From Paraburkholderia antibiotica (GTDB taxonomy: Bacteria; Pseudomonadota; Gammaproteobacteria; Burkholderiales; Burkholderiaceae), in contig NZ_JABBFZ010000012.1 of the NCBI RefSeq assembly GCF_012927125.1, positions 1 through 64,000 on the forward strand: a stretch of DNA of 64,000 bases. The letters are read 5' to 3'. Positions within the stretch are counted from its first letter, which is position 1, and every line of letters starts with the position of its first letter. The notes beneath the pieces are model-generated. The model worked only from the letters and a program-made list of their open reading frames with translations. It had not been told where the DNA came from and made no database searches. Below, one piece after another: positions 54,071-63,486 of the stretch. The position numbers and the translations under genes were made by a program.

Positions 54071-55707
54071 GTCCAGAGTGTGTGAAAACCCATCGATCGC
54101 CTAAACTGAATCAACGCACTGAGACCGGGTGACTCATGAAGCGATTCGTTGAAGGCGATGACCGCAAGCAGGTCGCGCTACTTCCCGAATGCGTCGATGA
54201 CTACATTGGACAGGACAATCCGGTCAGGGTCATAGACGCCTTCGTCGACGAGTTGGACCTGGCGGATCTGGGATTCAACGGTACCACGCCAGCGATCACG
54301 GGGCGCCCGTCCTATCACCCAGGCGTGATGCTCAAGATCTATATCTACGGCTACCTGAACCGGATACCCTCCAGCCGGCGGCTCGAGCGTGAGTGTCAGC
54401 GCAACGTCGAGCTGATGTGGCTAACGGGACGTCTGGCTCCGGACTTCAAGAAAATTGCCGACTTTCGCCGTGACAGCGGCGCAGCCATTCGCAACGTATG
54501 CCGGCGTTTCGTGGAGCTGTGTCGCGGGCTGAAACTTCTGACGACCGACATGGTGGCAATTGACGGCAGCAAGTTCAAGGCATCAAACAGCCGCGACAGG
54601 AACTACACAGCAAGCAAGATCGACAAGCGTCAGAAGCAGATCGAGGAAAGCGTGCAGCGATATCTCGACCTGATTGAAACCGCCGACCGCACCAGCCCTA
54701 CCGGATTTGATGTAAAAACCGTCCGGCTCTACGAGAAGATCGCCGTGCTGCGCCAGCAGATGCGTGAGCTTAAGCAGATCAGCAGGCAGCTAGAAAAGCA
54801 GCCGGACAAGCAACTGTCTATGACGGATCCGGATGCACGGTCGATGGCAACAAGTGGAAGAGGCTCCGGCATAGTGGGCTACAACGTCCAGACAGCAGTG
54901 GACACGAAACATCATCTGATCGTTGAACACGAAGTAACCAACGTCGGCAACGATCATGGGCAACTCAGCAAAATGGCGCTGTCGGCGAAGCACGCGATGG
55001 GCAGATCGAAGCTGAAGGTTGTTGCTGACCGGGGTTACTTCAGCGGCCCGGAGATAAGGGCGTGCGATCTGAACGACGTCAGCGCGTATGTTCCCAAGCC
55101 GCTCACGTCAGCATCCCGGAAGAAAGGTCTGTTCACGAAGGCCGACTTCGTCTACGTGGCAAAAAGTGACGTGTATCGATGCCCTGCTGGCGAGCGGGCA
55201 ATCCATCGATTTACAACCGTCGAACATGACATGAATCTACGGGTCTACTGGCCGAGTGCCTGCCCGCGTTGCCATCTGAAGGAACAATGTTCAACAAGTG
55301 ACTATCGTCGTATTCGACGGTGGGAACACGAAAACGCGCTGGAAGCCATGCAGCGTCGGCTTGACCGGAGGCCCGACGCAATGACGATCCGCCGAAGTAC
55401 AGTCGAGCATGTGTTCGGGACGCTGAAGCACTGGATGGGGCCCGCCCACTTCCTGACCCGGACGCTCAAACGCGTGAGTACCGAGATGAGCCTGAACGTG
55501 CTTGCCTACAACCTGAAGCGGGTCATGAAAATACTTGGCGTCGCAGGGACGTTAAAGGCCATGACAGCAATCAGAAGCTAAGCCCCGAGGGGCTTTGTTG
55601 GGCTCGCGATGCCAGAATAGTGCAAACTCGTCGCATCGAACTCGATCGACCTGATTTGCAATCGAGCGCTTCGCCGCGAAAACGGCGTTTCCACACGGTC
55701 TGGGTCG
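54071..55707 (+). mobile_element. IS1182-family insertion sequence
   Basis: About 1.64 kb. Inverted repeats flank the transposase: CCAGAGTGTGTGAAAAC (54075-54091) on the left and its near complement GTTTCCACACGGTCTGG (55687-55703) on the right, matching at 13 of 17 positions. The exact outer ends are uncertain by a few bases. Target-site duplications could not be established. The single intact transposase means it may still be mobile. It separates the tetR operon from the hydrolase and immunity-like genes. Confidence 0.8.
54136..55581 (+). CDS. IS1182-family transposase
   Basis: 481 residues, the normal length. N-terminal segment MKRFVEGDDRKQVALLPECVDDY with GRPSYHPGVMLKIYIYGYLN and SSRRLERECQRNVELMWLTG is the IS1182/IS5-type domain. 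The catalytic DDE residues lie in TTDMVAIDGSK (first Asp), VVADRGYFSG (second Asp) and the C-terminal TVEHVFGTLKHWMG (Glu). A zinc-type CPRCHLKEQCST lies between. The protein cuts and inserts the element. The reading frame is complete, so transposition looks possible. Confidence 0.93.
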   Translation: MKRFVEGDDRKQVALLPECVDDYIGQDNPVRVIDAFVDELDLADLGFNGTTPAITGRPSYHPGVMLKIYIYGYLNRIPSSRRLERECQRNVELMWLTGRLAPDFKKIADFRRDSGAAIRNVCRRFVELCRGLKLLTTDMVAIDGSKFKASNSRDRNYTASKIDKRQKQIEESVQRYLDLIETADRTSPTGFDVKTVRLYEKIAVLRQQMRELKQISRQLEKQPDKQLSMTDPDARSMATSGRGSGIVGYNVQTAVDTKHHLIVEHEVTNVGNDHGQLSKMALSAKHAMGRSKLKVVADRGYFSGPEIRACDLNDVSAYVPKPLTSASRKKGLFTKADFVYVAKSDVYRCPAGERAIHRFTTVEHDMNLRVYWPSACPRCHLKEQCSTSDYRRIRRWEHENALEAMQRRLDRRPDAMTIRRSTVEHVFGTLKHWMGPAHFLTRTLKRVSTEMSLNVLAYNLKRVMKILGVAGTLKAMTAIRS

Positions 55708-55938
55708 ACCTCGGACCTTCGCTGTCGCCAGTAACTGCTGCCGGTGTATAGATCAACAATTTCGAGGACCAAGGACAGCGGAACGCGAAGACTTTGATGT
55801 CGATTCTTGGGGCGAGCGCGATCCAACCTTGACGGCTGCGGGAGGCAACAAGCGGCCAGCATCGGACTGTCGACTGAGTGAGCAACATCGCCGACAATCG
55901 TTACAAAGCTACCTTCCGTCGTGAAATTGGGAGAAGAA
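55582..55938. other. 357-base region from the transposase stop to the small membrane gene
   Basis: Contains the right end of the IS (to about 55707). The remaining 230 bases show no gene or repeat I can support; they lead to the ribosome site of the 45-residue protein. Confidence 0.4.
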
Positions 55939-56076
55939 ATGCCAGCAGTGGGTGGCGGGCCGTCGCCAGAGAAATGGAAGAAGATGAGCAAGGCAGAAAA
56001 GACTGTCTATTGGATGTTCGTTTGTGCAGCTATAGCGTTTGTTGGATTTCTGGTGCTCAAAAAATCATCGAGCTGA
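55939..56076 (+). CDS. 45-residue single-pass membrane protein
   Basis: A short gene missed by length filters. It reads MPAVGGGPSPEKWKKMSKAE, then a transmembrane helix (about 23-40, VYWMFVCAAIAFVGFLVL) and a polar tail KKSSS. A clear ribosome site (GGGAGAAG) lies five bases before the ATG at 55939, and the stop is TGA at 56074-56076. The pattern (basic helix, then one helix) is that of small membrane regulators or type I toxin-like peptides, but a toxin role would need an antisense RNA that I do not see. It lies in the accessory patch between the IS and a hydrolase. Confidence 0.6.
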   Translation: MPAVGGGPSPEKWKKMSKAEKTVYWMFVCAAIAFVGFLVLKKSSS

Positions 56077-56196
56077 GATTCTGATCACGCGGCGTCGGTC
56101 GCTTGGCGGCCATCATGGGACATTCGGCGTGAGATCGCAGATCGTCAACAATCGGCGCGTCGCAGGGTAACATGTCCCCAAGATTTGCTGGGGCAG

Positions 56197-57018
56197 CTAT
56201 TGCTCGCCTTTGCATTGATCGATGAATTCCGCGATCACGTTTGTCACTTCCTCCGGCCGCTCAAGGCTCGGCAGATGGGCGGTATCTGACACTTCGTAGA
56301 ATGTCCCGCGAGATACGTTGGCCGCGAGGTGACGACTGCGCTCCTGAATACCCGGAAGGTCGAGGTTCCCACACATCACCAACGTCGGTACAGATACGTC
56401 GCTCAACCGCCGATATGCGATCGCTGGATCCGTGTTCGTGCCAACTGGCGGCAAACCGAGAGCGGCGGAATTCATCTCATAAAACAGCTTGCGAACTCCA
56501 CCGGTCACGCGACCCTCAGATTGAAACGGCCCATCAAGCCAGAGCGTCGTTCGTATCTCGATGGCCGTTTCAATGTCATTGCTCGACTCCGCCTGCGCTA
56601 AGCGGGCGACCAAGTCTTCAATCGGCGCGGGGTGAGTGATTTTCGGAGCACCCGTCACATTCGGCGCGATAAGAACGAGACCACGAACGGATGACGGATA
56701 TCGAAGAGCTGCGTCTAGTGCTATCCCCCCGCCCTGAGAGCAAGCCACGAGTATTGCGGGGCGTTCCTCTGTCACCGACTCCAAAACAGTGATCAGGTCG
56801 TCGACTGAAGAATGATCCTCCGCTTGCGCGAAAGTCTCGCCAAATCCGCGTCGATCATAGGCAATTGCCAGGTGGGTCGCACCTATCTTGCGGATCTGGT
56901 GGTCCCACATCCGGCGGTCCGCAACACGCGCGTGCAAAAAAACTATCGGTTCTCCACATCCAACGATTTCCCCCGCCAGCGTCGCTCGCCCCGACGGGAC
57001 CGGAAAGCTTTTTCTCAT
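56197..57018 (-). CDS. Alpha/beta hydrolase
   Basis: 273 residues. The oxyanion region EPIVFLHARVADRRMW (HGF-like motif with Ala instead of Gly), the nucleophile elbow ACSQGG with Ser94, a C-terminal Asp in MCGNLDLPG and His in SDTAHLPSLERPEE give the expected Ser-Asp-His triad. The Cys before the Ser (C-S-Q-G) is a variant of G-x-S-x-G. The substrate is unknown, but the type fits esterases and haloalkane or C-C hydrolases. ATG at 57018. It sits in the accessory patch on the far side of the IS, without an operon partner. Confidence 0.88.
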   Translation of the reverse strand: MRKSFPVPSGRATLAGEIVGCGEPIVFLHARVADRRMWDHQIRKIGATHLAIAYDRRGFGETFAQAEDHSSVDDLITVLESVTEERPAILVACSQGGGIALDAALRYPSSVRGLVLIAPNVTGAPKITHPAPIEDLVARLAQAESSNDIETAIEIRTTLWLDGPFQSEGRVTGGVRKLFYEMNSAALGLPPVGTNTDPAIAYRRLSDVSVPTLVMCGNLDLPGIQERSRHLAANVSRGTFYEVSDTAHLPSLERPEEVTNVIAEFIDQCKGEQ

Positions 57019-57182
57019 GAACCGCCTCCGTGCCTAAGAATGGCCATAGTACACGTCGGGTCGGAGACGCGGTGCGGCCAGTTACGGTCCTCGGGGATGG
57101 CAAGCCAGATCGGCAACAAATCAGTTGGCCGGCATCTTCGTTGGTCGATTTACATCGATCTAGATCCGGCCAGATACGGAGA

Positions 57183-57587
57183 TTAGTCCAGCGGGGCGAG
57201 CGCATCCAAGCCATCCGGAAGGCCCGATGCTCCATCGAGCTTCGTGATGTTCCATCTCGTAGGGTCGTTCCACTCGTAATCCATTCGATAGGAAAACTGG
57301 GAATTGGCACGAAGAAGGCCGACGCAGAATTTCCTTCCGTTGTTCGATAGCGCGTCGCGCAATTGCGTCCCGATGCGCATGATGCCGTCAATGAAATCGC
57401 GATGCTGCATCGTGGAGATCAACTGGATGCTGCTCGTCGTAGCGTAGGAAGCTCGTACACCATGCTGAAAATCGCTCGGTGCGTCAAAGCGAATGTAGAC
57501 CTCGCTCCAACCCGGAAAAGTGCTCTGCATGTGACCGATGACGTGTTTGGCTAACGCGAGTACGAGTTCTGTTGCGTCGTCGTTCAT
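57183..57587 (-). CDS. Small soluble protein, possibly YezG/DUF600-like immunity protein
   Basis: 134 residues. WSEVYIRFDAPSDFQHGVRA, a helix (RDFIDGIMRIGTQLRDAL) and FSYRMDYEWNDPTRW recall the YezG (DUF600) fold of immunity proteins in polymorphic toxin and LXG systems, where a W-x-x-V-Y start and an aromatic Asp/Trp-rich end are typical. This match is by eye and tentative. No toxin gene lies nearby, so it may be an orphan immunity gene picked up alone. Its start at 57587 has no strong ribosome site. The gene is less GC-rich than the core. Confidence 0.55.
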   Translation of the reverse strand: MNDDATELVLALAKHVIGHMQSTFPGWSEVYIRFDAPSDFQHGVRASYATTSSIQLISTMQHRDFIDGIMRIGTQLRDALSNNGRKFCVGLLRANSQFSYRMDYEWNDPTRWNITKLDGASGLPDGLDALAPLD

Positions 57588-57944
57588 TGATTTTGTCTTG
57601 GTGTGGAATCCAAAGCAGAGCGTAGTTTGGGGCGGCGTCAGTCGTCAACAATGACCGCGCAAAAAGCAGGAGGGAACGGCCGTTTTTGGGGGAAACGACT
57701 GTCGCCTCAGGGTCGATTGCTGCCCTTTGCCTGGATAACGGCCGATCGTGACGAGATCTGACTGTGACTGTCAGGTGGCGTGTCGACTTATACACCTTAA
57801 ACGACAGACGGCCCGGAACCGGGAAGTTCCGGGCCGTCTGTTTTGCGCTGCTGGATCGCGCGAAGCGCGTCCTGATCAGCCGTGATGCAGCCGCGTGAAG
57901 CCGCCGCCGACTCAGCAATCGCTCAGCGCCACCGGCTCAACCTC
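57588..57944. other. 357-base region between the immunity-like gene and tal
   Basis: Right edge of the accessory patch. It contains a strong hairpin (57805-57844) and no gene. Small open frames at 57600-57720 have no supporting signals. Confidence 0.45.
57805..57844. terminator. Strong hairpin downstream of tal
   Basis: A perfect 15-base stem (CAGACGGCCCGGAAC with its complement) around CGGGAA, then TTTT on the plus side. It lies about 100 bases beyond the tal stop; in the tal direction the following sequence is TCGTTT, so it may act mostly as a barrier. Confidence 0.65.
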
Positions 57945-58898
57945 TCACCGCAGCGAGTCAATCAGCTTTTCGAGCTTCACCGCATCCGCCGCAAACGTAC
58001 GGATACCTTCGGCGAGCTTCTCGGTGGCCATCGCGTCGTCGTTAAGGAGGAAGCGGAACGACTTTTCGTCGACCGGCACGCGTTCGATATCGGCGTCGTT
58101 CGACATCTGCGCCGACAGCTTGCGTTCGACCTTGTCGTTGCTGTCGTGCAGCTTCTGCAGCAGGTCCGGGCTGATCGTCAGCAGATCGCAGCCGGCCAGT
58201 TCCAGAATCTGCGAGGTGGTGCGGAAGCTCGCGCCCATCACCTCGGTCTTGTAGCCGAACTTCTTGTAGTACGCGTAGATGCGGCGCACCGACTTGACGC
58301 CCGGATCGTTGGCGCCGCCGTCTTTCGCTTCGTCCCATGCGCTGCCGGCGTTCTTCTTGTACCAGTCGTAGATACGGCCGACGAACGGCGAGATCAGTTG
58401 CGCGCCGGCTTCCGCGCAGGCCGCGGCCTGTGCGAGCGAGAACAGCAGCGTCATGTTGCAGTGGATGCCTTCCTTCTGCAGCACCTCGGCCGCGCGCACG
58501 CCTTCCCATGTCGACGCGAGCTTGATCAGCACGCGCTCGCGTTCGATGCCGTGCTCCTTGTACAGCGCGATCAGCTCGCGACCCTTAGCGATCGAGCCTT
58601 CGGTGTCGAACGACAGGCGCGCGTCGACTTCGGTCGACACCCGCCCGGGGATGATCTTGAGGATTTCGGTGCCGAATGCGATCAGCAGTTGGTCGATGAT
58701 CGCGCCGACCGGCTTCGACGCATGCGCCTTCACGGTTTTTTCGAGCAGCGGCCGGTAGTCGTCTTTCTGCACGGCCTTCAGAATCAGCGACGGATTGGTG
58801 GTCGCGTCCTGCGGCTTGTACGCCGCGAGCTGCTGGAAGTCGCCGGTATCGGCTACGACGGTGGTGTATTGCTTGAGTTGATCGAGTGCGGTTGTCAT
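57945..58898 (-). CDS. tal: Transaldolase
   Basis: 317 residues, the length of TalB. It transfers a dihydroxyacetone unit between sugar phosphates in the non-oxidative pentose phosphate pathway. The Schiff-base Lys126 lies in ERVLIKLASTWEG; other matches are VVADTGDFQQLAAYKPQDATTNPSLIL at the N-terminus and VDARLSFDTE, and the NMTLLFSLAQA strand. It is a monocistronic housekeeping gene on the minus strand. ATG at 58898. Confidence 0.97.
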   Translation of the reverse strand: MTTALDQLKQYTTVVADTGDFQQLAAYKPQDATTNPSLILKAVQKDDYRPLLEKTVKAHASKPVGAIIDQLLIAFGTEILKIIPGRVSTEVDARLSFDTEGSIAKGRELIALYKEHGIERERVLIKLASTWEGVRAAEVLQKEGIHCNMTLLFSLAQAAACAEAGAQLISPFVGRIYDWYKKNAGSAWDEAKDGGANDPGVKSVRRIYAYYKKFGYKTEVMGASFRTTSQILELAGCDLLTISPDLLQKLHDSNDKVERKLSAQMSNDADIERVPVDEKSFRFLLNDDAMATEKLAEGIRTFAADAVKLEKLIDSLR

Positions 58899-59278
58899 GT
58901 TCGGGCCTCAAGGCGCGTGTGCGCCGTAGTTCAAGGGGAGTGAGGTCGCCGCCGCGCCGGCTGGATGAAGCGGAGCACCAGCCGGCGCCGGCGGCCGCGG
59001 GTCAAGCCGCGGCGCGCTTCCATCAGGTGACATGGAAGCGCTGCCGGATACATCTATTCTATGGCGGATCGTCCGTGGCTGTATGAATAGCAGGTATGGA
59101 CAGCGGGTTGGGTCGATCCGTTCACGCGGATTCGGCACGGGAAACGGCCGCGCGCGACTCGCTGTGTGCGCCGCAAGGAGCAGACCCGAAGCAGACCCGG
59201 AGCCGCCCCGGCGCACGCTCGCAGCATGCGAGCGCAAGCGCGTTCACCCACGTCGCACGCGCGCGCGTAGCGGAGGCA
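58899..59278. other. 380-base region between benE and tal
   Basis: Holds the tal promoter. No supported gene, repeat or RNA is visible. G/C content remains high. Confidence 0.4.
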
Positions 59279-60499
59279 TCACACGCGTCGCGCGTTTAGC
59301 ACCAGTTGCGTGATCACGCCCGCGACCAGTCCCCAGAACGCGGAACCGATCGACAGCAGCGTCAGCCCCGAGGCCGTCACCATGAAGGTGACGAGCGCGG
59401 CCTCGCGCTGTTTGACGTCCTGCATCGCGTTGGCAAGGCCGCTCATGATCGAGCCGAACAGCGCGAGCGCCGCCACCGACACCACCAGCGCCTTCGGCAA
59501 CGCGGCGAACAGCGCGGCGATCGTCGCGCCGAACACGCCCGCGAGCAGATAGAAAATGCCGCCCCACACGGCGGCCGTGTAACGCCTGGCCGGATTTTCG
59601 TGCGCTTCGGGACCGGTGCAGATCGCCGCGGTGATCGCCGCGAGATTCACGCCGTGCGAGCCGAACGGCGCGAGCAGCAGCGACGCGAGGCCGGTCGTCG
59701 CGATCAGCGGCGCGGAGGGAGTCTGATAGCCGTCCGCGCGCAGCACCGCGATGCCCGGCACGTTCTGCGAGGCCATCGCGACCACGAACAGCGGAATGCC
59801 GATGCTCACGCACGCGGCCACCGAGAACGCCGGCATCGTGAACACCGGATGCGCGAACGCGACATGAAAGCGGCTGAAATCGAGCAGGCCGAGCGCGCCG
59901 GCGGCGGCCGTGCCGACCACCAGTGTCGTGACGATCGCATAGCGCGGCGACAGCCGTTTGACGATCAGATAGGTGAAGAACATCGTCAACACCAGCGCGG
60001 TCTGGAACTGCGCGGCGCGGAAGATCTCGATGCCGATCTCGAACAGGATGCCCGCGAGCAGCGCCGACGCGAGGCCGGCCGGAATTTTCTTCATCAGCGT
60101 GTCGAACCAGCCGGTCACGCCGACCAGCGTCAGCAGTACCGCGCAGACGATGAACGCGCCGATCGCCTGCGCATACTCGACATGCCCAAGCGACGACACC
60201 AGCAGCGCCGCGCCCGGCGTCGACCACGCGATCACGATCGGCGCGCGAAAGCGCAGCGACAGACCGATCGAGCAGATGCCCATGCCCATCGACAGCGCCC
60301 AGATCCACGACGAAATCTGCGCGTCGCTCAGATGCGCGGCCTGGCCCGCCTGGAACATCAGCACGAGCGAGCTGGTGTAGCCGGTCATCATCGCGACGAA
60401 GCCCGCGACGATCGTCGACAGCGACGTATCGGCGAGCGGATTGGAGCGCCCGGGCGGCGTGGCGGCGGGGGACAGCTGGGGCGAGGGTGACGGATTCAT
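59279..60499 (-). CDS. benE: BenE-type benzoate/H+ symporter
   Basis: 406 residues with about 12 transmembrane helices. The N-terminal PLADTSLSTIVAGFVAMMTGYTSS and SDAQISSWIWALSMGMGICS are BenE signatures, as is SNPL-like APFGSHGVNLAAITAAICTG. The family is predicted to bring benzoate or related aromatic acids in with protons. No benABCD genes lie nearby, so the actual substrate is uncertain; homologues also act as more general aromatic or nucleobase-like carriers. ATG at 60499. It follows the VWA gene by 148 bases on the same strand. Confidence 0.9.
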   Translation of the reverse strand: MNPSPSPQLSPAATPPGRSNPLADTSLSTIVAGFVAMMTGYTSSLVLMFQAGQAAHLSDAQISSWIWALSMGMGICSIGLSLRFRAPIVIAWSTPGAALLVSSLGHVEYAQAIGAFIVCAVLLTLVGVTGWFDTLMKKIPAGLASALLAGILFEIGIEIFRAAQFQTALVLTMFFTYLIVKRLSPRYAIVTTLVVGTAAAGALGLLDFSRFHVAFAHPVFTMPAFSVAACVSIGIPLFVVAMASQNVPGIAVLRADGYQTPSAPLIATTGLASLLLAPFGSHGVNLAAITAAICTGPEAHENPARRYTAAVWGGIFYLLAGVFGATIAALFAALPKALVVSVAALALFGSIMSGLANAMQDVKQREAALVTFMVTASGLTLLSIGSAFWGLVAGVITQLVLNARRV

Positions 60500-60647
60500 G
60501 CGAATGCTTTGTGATGGCCTGTTGCTTGTTGTTGGAGAAGGCGCGAGATGGGAACAGCAAAAAAACGGTCGATGAACCTCGGATAGGAGCCCGTTGCGCG
60601 TCAGATACGCATCGATCTGATGCGCATCGGATACCCGATACGCGCCG

Positions 60648-61823
60648 TCACTTGCTCAGCACGCGCATGGCTGTCTCGAGGCCTGCGAGCGTGAGCGGAT
60701 ACATCCGGTGGCCGAGCACTTCGCGAATCGCGCTGACGGATTGCCGGTACGGCCACAGCGCTTCCGGCTCGGGATTGAGCCACGCGAAGTGCGGGAAATG
60801 ATCGGCGAGCCGACGCAGCCAGACCGCGCCGGCCTCGGCGTTGTTGTACTCGACCGAGCCGCCCGGCTGCAGCACTTCGTACGGGCTCATCGTCGCGTCG
60901 CCGACGAAGATCAGCTTGTAGTCGGGCGTGAACTTGTGCAGCACGTCCCACGTCGGCGTGCGCTCGGCGTGGCGACGGCGATTGTGCTTCCACAGGAAGT
61001 CGTACACGCAGTTGTGGAAGTAGTAGAACTCGAGGTGCTTGAACTCGGCCTTCGCGGCGGAGAACAGCTCCTCGGTGCGCTTCACGTGATCGTCCATCGA
61101 GCCGCCGACGTCGAGCAGCATCAGCACCTTCACGTTGTTGTGCCGCTCGGGCACCAGCTTCAGATCGAGCCAGCCGGCGTTCGCGGCGGTGCTGCGGATC
61201 GTGTCGGGCAGATCGAGCTCTTCGGCCGCGCCTTCGCGCGCGAAGCGCCGCAGCCGTCGCAACGCGACCTTGATGTTGCGCGTGCCGATCTCGACCTGAT
61301 CGTCGTAATCGCGATAGGCGCGTGCCTCCCACACCTTGACGGCGGTACGGTTGCCGGCCGCGTCGCCGCCGATGCGCACGCCCTCCGGGTTATAGCCGCC
61401 GTTGCCGAACGGCGACGTGCCGCCGGTGCCGATCCACTTGTTGCCGCCTTCGTGGCGCTCCTTCTGCTCGTCGAACAGTTCCTTCAACCGCTCCATCAGC
61501 TTGTCGAGGCCGCCCATCGCTTCGATCTGCGCCTTTTCTTCCGGCGACAGGTCGCGTTGCAGCTTCTTCTTCAGCCAGTCGAGCGGGATATCGAACGCGA
61601 GTTCGGAGGTCTGCGCGACGCCGTTGAAGTACGTGCCGAACGCCTGATCGAACTTGTCGAAGTACTGCTCGTCTTTCACGAGCGTGATGCGCGCGAGGTA
61701 GTAGAACTCGTCGAGCGATGGCGCGATCACGTTGGCCTTCAGCGCTTCGAGCAGCGTCAGGTATTCCTTCACCGACACCGGCAGCTTGGCGGCGCGCAGC
61801 GAGTAGAAAAAGTCGATCAGCAT
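60648..61823 (-). CDS. VWA-domain protein (CoxE-like), partner of the MoxR ATPase
   Basis: 391 residues. The C-terminal von Willebrand A domain carries the metal-ion site with the DxGxS motif as LLDVGGSMDD and the later FVGDATMSPYE. The N-terminal half (MLIDFFYSLRAAKLPVSVKEYLTL) is the helical part common to CoxE-like proteins. These pair with MoxR ATPases to insert metals or assemble protein complexes. It starts 66 bases after the ATPase gene, the usual gene order. The client complex is unknown; no obvious metalloenzyme lies beside it. Confidence 0.92.
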   Translation of the reverse strand: MLIDFFYSLRAAKLPVSVKEYLTLLEALKANVIAPSLDEFYYLARITLVKDEQYFDKFDQAFGTYFNGVAQTSELAFDIPLDWLKKKLQRDLSPEEKAQIEAMGGLDKLMERLKELFDEQKERHEGGNKWIGTGGTSPFGNGGYNPEGVRIGGDAAGNRTAVKVWEARAYRDYDDQVEIGTRNIKVALRRLRRFAREGAAEELDLPDTIRSTAANAGWLDLKLVPERHNNVKVLMLLDVGGSMDDHVKRTEELFSAAKAEFKHLEFYYFHNCVYDFLWKHNRRRHAERTPTWDVLHKFTPDYKLIFVGDATMSPYEVLQPGGSVEYNNAEAGAVWLRRLADHFPHFAWLNPEPEALWPYRQSVSAIREVLGHRMYPLTLAGLETAMRVLSK

Positions 61824-61889
61824 GCTGGGTGTCCTTGCGGCAGCCGGGGGCCGCCGCGCAGTCGTTGCCGGGTCCGTCTACTCAACGAT

Positions 61890-62732
61890 TCAACGGTTGT
61901 TGCGGTTCATGAACAGCAGACGCTCGAACAGGTTCACGTCCTGCTCGTTCTTCAGCAGCGCGCCATGCAGCGGCGGAATGATCTGCTTCTGATCGGCCGA
62001 GCGCAGCGCTTCGGGCGGAATATCTTCGGCGAGCAGCAGCTTGAGCCAGTCGAGCAACTCGGAGGTGGACGGCTTCTTCTTCAGCCCCGCGACGTTGCGC
62101 AGTTCGAAGAAGCTCTGCAGCGCCGCGGCGAGCAGTTCCTTCTTGATGCCGGGGTAGTGCACCTCGACGATCTGCTGCATCGTCTGCGGATCGGGGAATT
62201 TGATGTAGTGGAAGAAGCAGCGGCGCAGGAACGCGTCGGGCAACTCCTTCTCGTTATTCGACGTGATGATCACGAGCGGACGATGCTTCGCGCGCACCAG
62301 CTCGCGCGTCTCGTACACGTAGAACTCCATGCGGTCGAGTTCGCGCAGCAGGTCGTTCGGGAATTCGATGTCGGCCTTGTCGATCTCGTCGATCAGCAGC
62401 ACGGTTTGCTGGTTCGCTTCGAAGGCCTGCCACAGTACGCCCTTGACGATGTAGTTGCGGATGTCCTTGACGCGCTCGTCGCCGAGCTGCGAATCGCGCA
62501 GACGCGAGACCGCGTCGTATTCGTACAGGCCCTGCTGCGCCTTGGTGGTCGACTTGATATGCCATTGCATGAGCGGCATGCCGAGCGCGGCGGCGACTTC
62601 CTCAGCGAGCATGGTCTTGCCGGTACCGGGTTCGCCCTTGATCAGGAGCGGACGCTTGAGCGTCATCGCGGCGTTGACCGCGAGCTTGAGGTCGTCGGTG
62701 GCGACGTACTGCGATGAGCCTTCGAAACGCAT
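61890..62732 (-). CDS. MoxR-family AAA+ ATPase
   Basis: 280 residues. Walker A LIKGEPGTGKTML, Walker B TVLLIDEIDKAD, sensor 1 VIITSNNEKELPDAFLRRC and the arginine finger nearby are present, together with MoxR markers GLYEYDAVSRLRDSQ and FPNDLLRELDRMEFYVYET. MoxR proteins are chaperones that remodel or load cofactors onto partner enzymes, acting with VWA proteins such as the next gene. I use the ATG at 62732 (MRFEGSSQYVA); the frame continues upstream, but the added part is Arg/Pro-rich and non-conserved. Confidence 0.94.
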   Translation of the reverse strand: MRFEGSSQYVATDDLKLAVNAAMTLKRPLLIKGEPGTGKTMLAEEVAAALGMPLMQWHIKSTTKAQQGLYEYDAVSRLRDSQLGDERVKDIRNYIVKGVLWQAFEANQQTVLLIDEIDKADIEFPNDLLRELDRMEFYVYETRELVRAKHRPLVIITSNNEKELPDAFLRRCFFHYIKFPDPQTMQQIVEVHYPGIKKELLAAALQSFFELRNVAGLKKKPSTSELLDWLKLLLAEDIPPEALRSADQKQIIPPLHGALLKNEQDVNLFERLLFMNRNNR

Positions 62733-63071
62733 GGCGAGATGCTCTTTTTCGGGAAAAAACCCAGTATAAGTCAGAAGACCTGTTGGCCCGAAACCGGCTC
62801 GCGTAGGGTATCGATCGCGCGATGCTGTGGCCTCGCGTCCCCGTCGACGGTCGACCAGGTGTTGACCCGAGGTCCGCGCGCGGGCTTGCTGGGCAAGGCG
62901 CCGGGGCCTGTCGCGGTGGGCGTTGCGCGGTGTTGGAGGTTGGTGGACGTGCGTCGCGGCGTCGCGGTACAATGAGCCCGATTTTTTTGGCCTGCGTGGC
63001 TACCCTACAAGAAGAACGGCACGGACCGCTCCTTTCTGGGCGCCCGTTTCCCCTCATGCCAGGTTAGATCT
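62733..63071. other. 339-base divergent promoter region of the MoxR and cytochrome genes
   Basis: A -10-like TACAAT lies at 62968-62973, which would start transcription of the cytochrome genes about 90 bases before their ATG. No gene is supported. Confidence 0.4.
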
Positions 63072-63440
63072 ATGAATAAATTCGTCGGCAAACACGTCGT
63101 GATCGCAGCGCTGTCGGTGCTTGCGGGCTATGCGGCCAGCGCCCAGGCAGCGGATGTCGTGGGCAACGCGAAGGCGGGCCAGAGCAAGGTCGCGATGTGT
63201 ATCGGCTGCCACGGCATCCCTGAATACCGTACGGCTTATCCAGAGGTTTTCCGCGTGCCGAAGCTGGGCGGGCAGAATCAGGCGTACCTCGACAACGCGC
63301 TGCATGCGTACAAGAAGGGCGATCGCCACTTCGACACGATGCATGCGATCGCGGTGTCGCTGTCGGATCAGGACATCGCCGACATCGCCGCGTACTACGC
63401 CGCGCAAAACGCCGCTTCGCAAAACAATCCGAACAAGTGA
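63072..63440 (+). CDS. Periplasmic c-type cytochrome, first of a pair
   Basis: 122 residues: signal peptide (MNKFVGKHVVIAALSVLAGY, cleavage after AQA), haem motif CIGCH and a distal Met (likely in HFDTMHAIAVSL). Its YPEVFRVPKLGGQNQAYLDNAL segment and the C-terminal AxYYAAQN are like the small class I cytochromes of the c4 or c554 type that carry electrons to terminal oxidases. It lies 46 bases before a second single-haem cytochrome. The two resemble the halves of a dihaem c4, as if split into two genes. Confidence 0.92.
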   Translation: MNKFVGKHVVIAALSVLAGYAASAQAADVVGNAKAGQSKVAMCIGCHGIPEYRTAYPEVFRVPKLGGQNQAYLDNALHAYKKGDRHFDTMHAIAVSLSDQDIADIAAYYAAQNAASQNNPNK

Positions 63441-63486
63441 TCGGCGTCGATCACCAGCTCATCAAATTCGCGGGACAGGAGATTTC

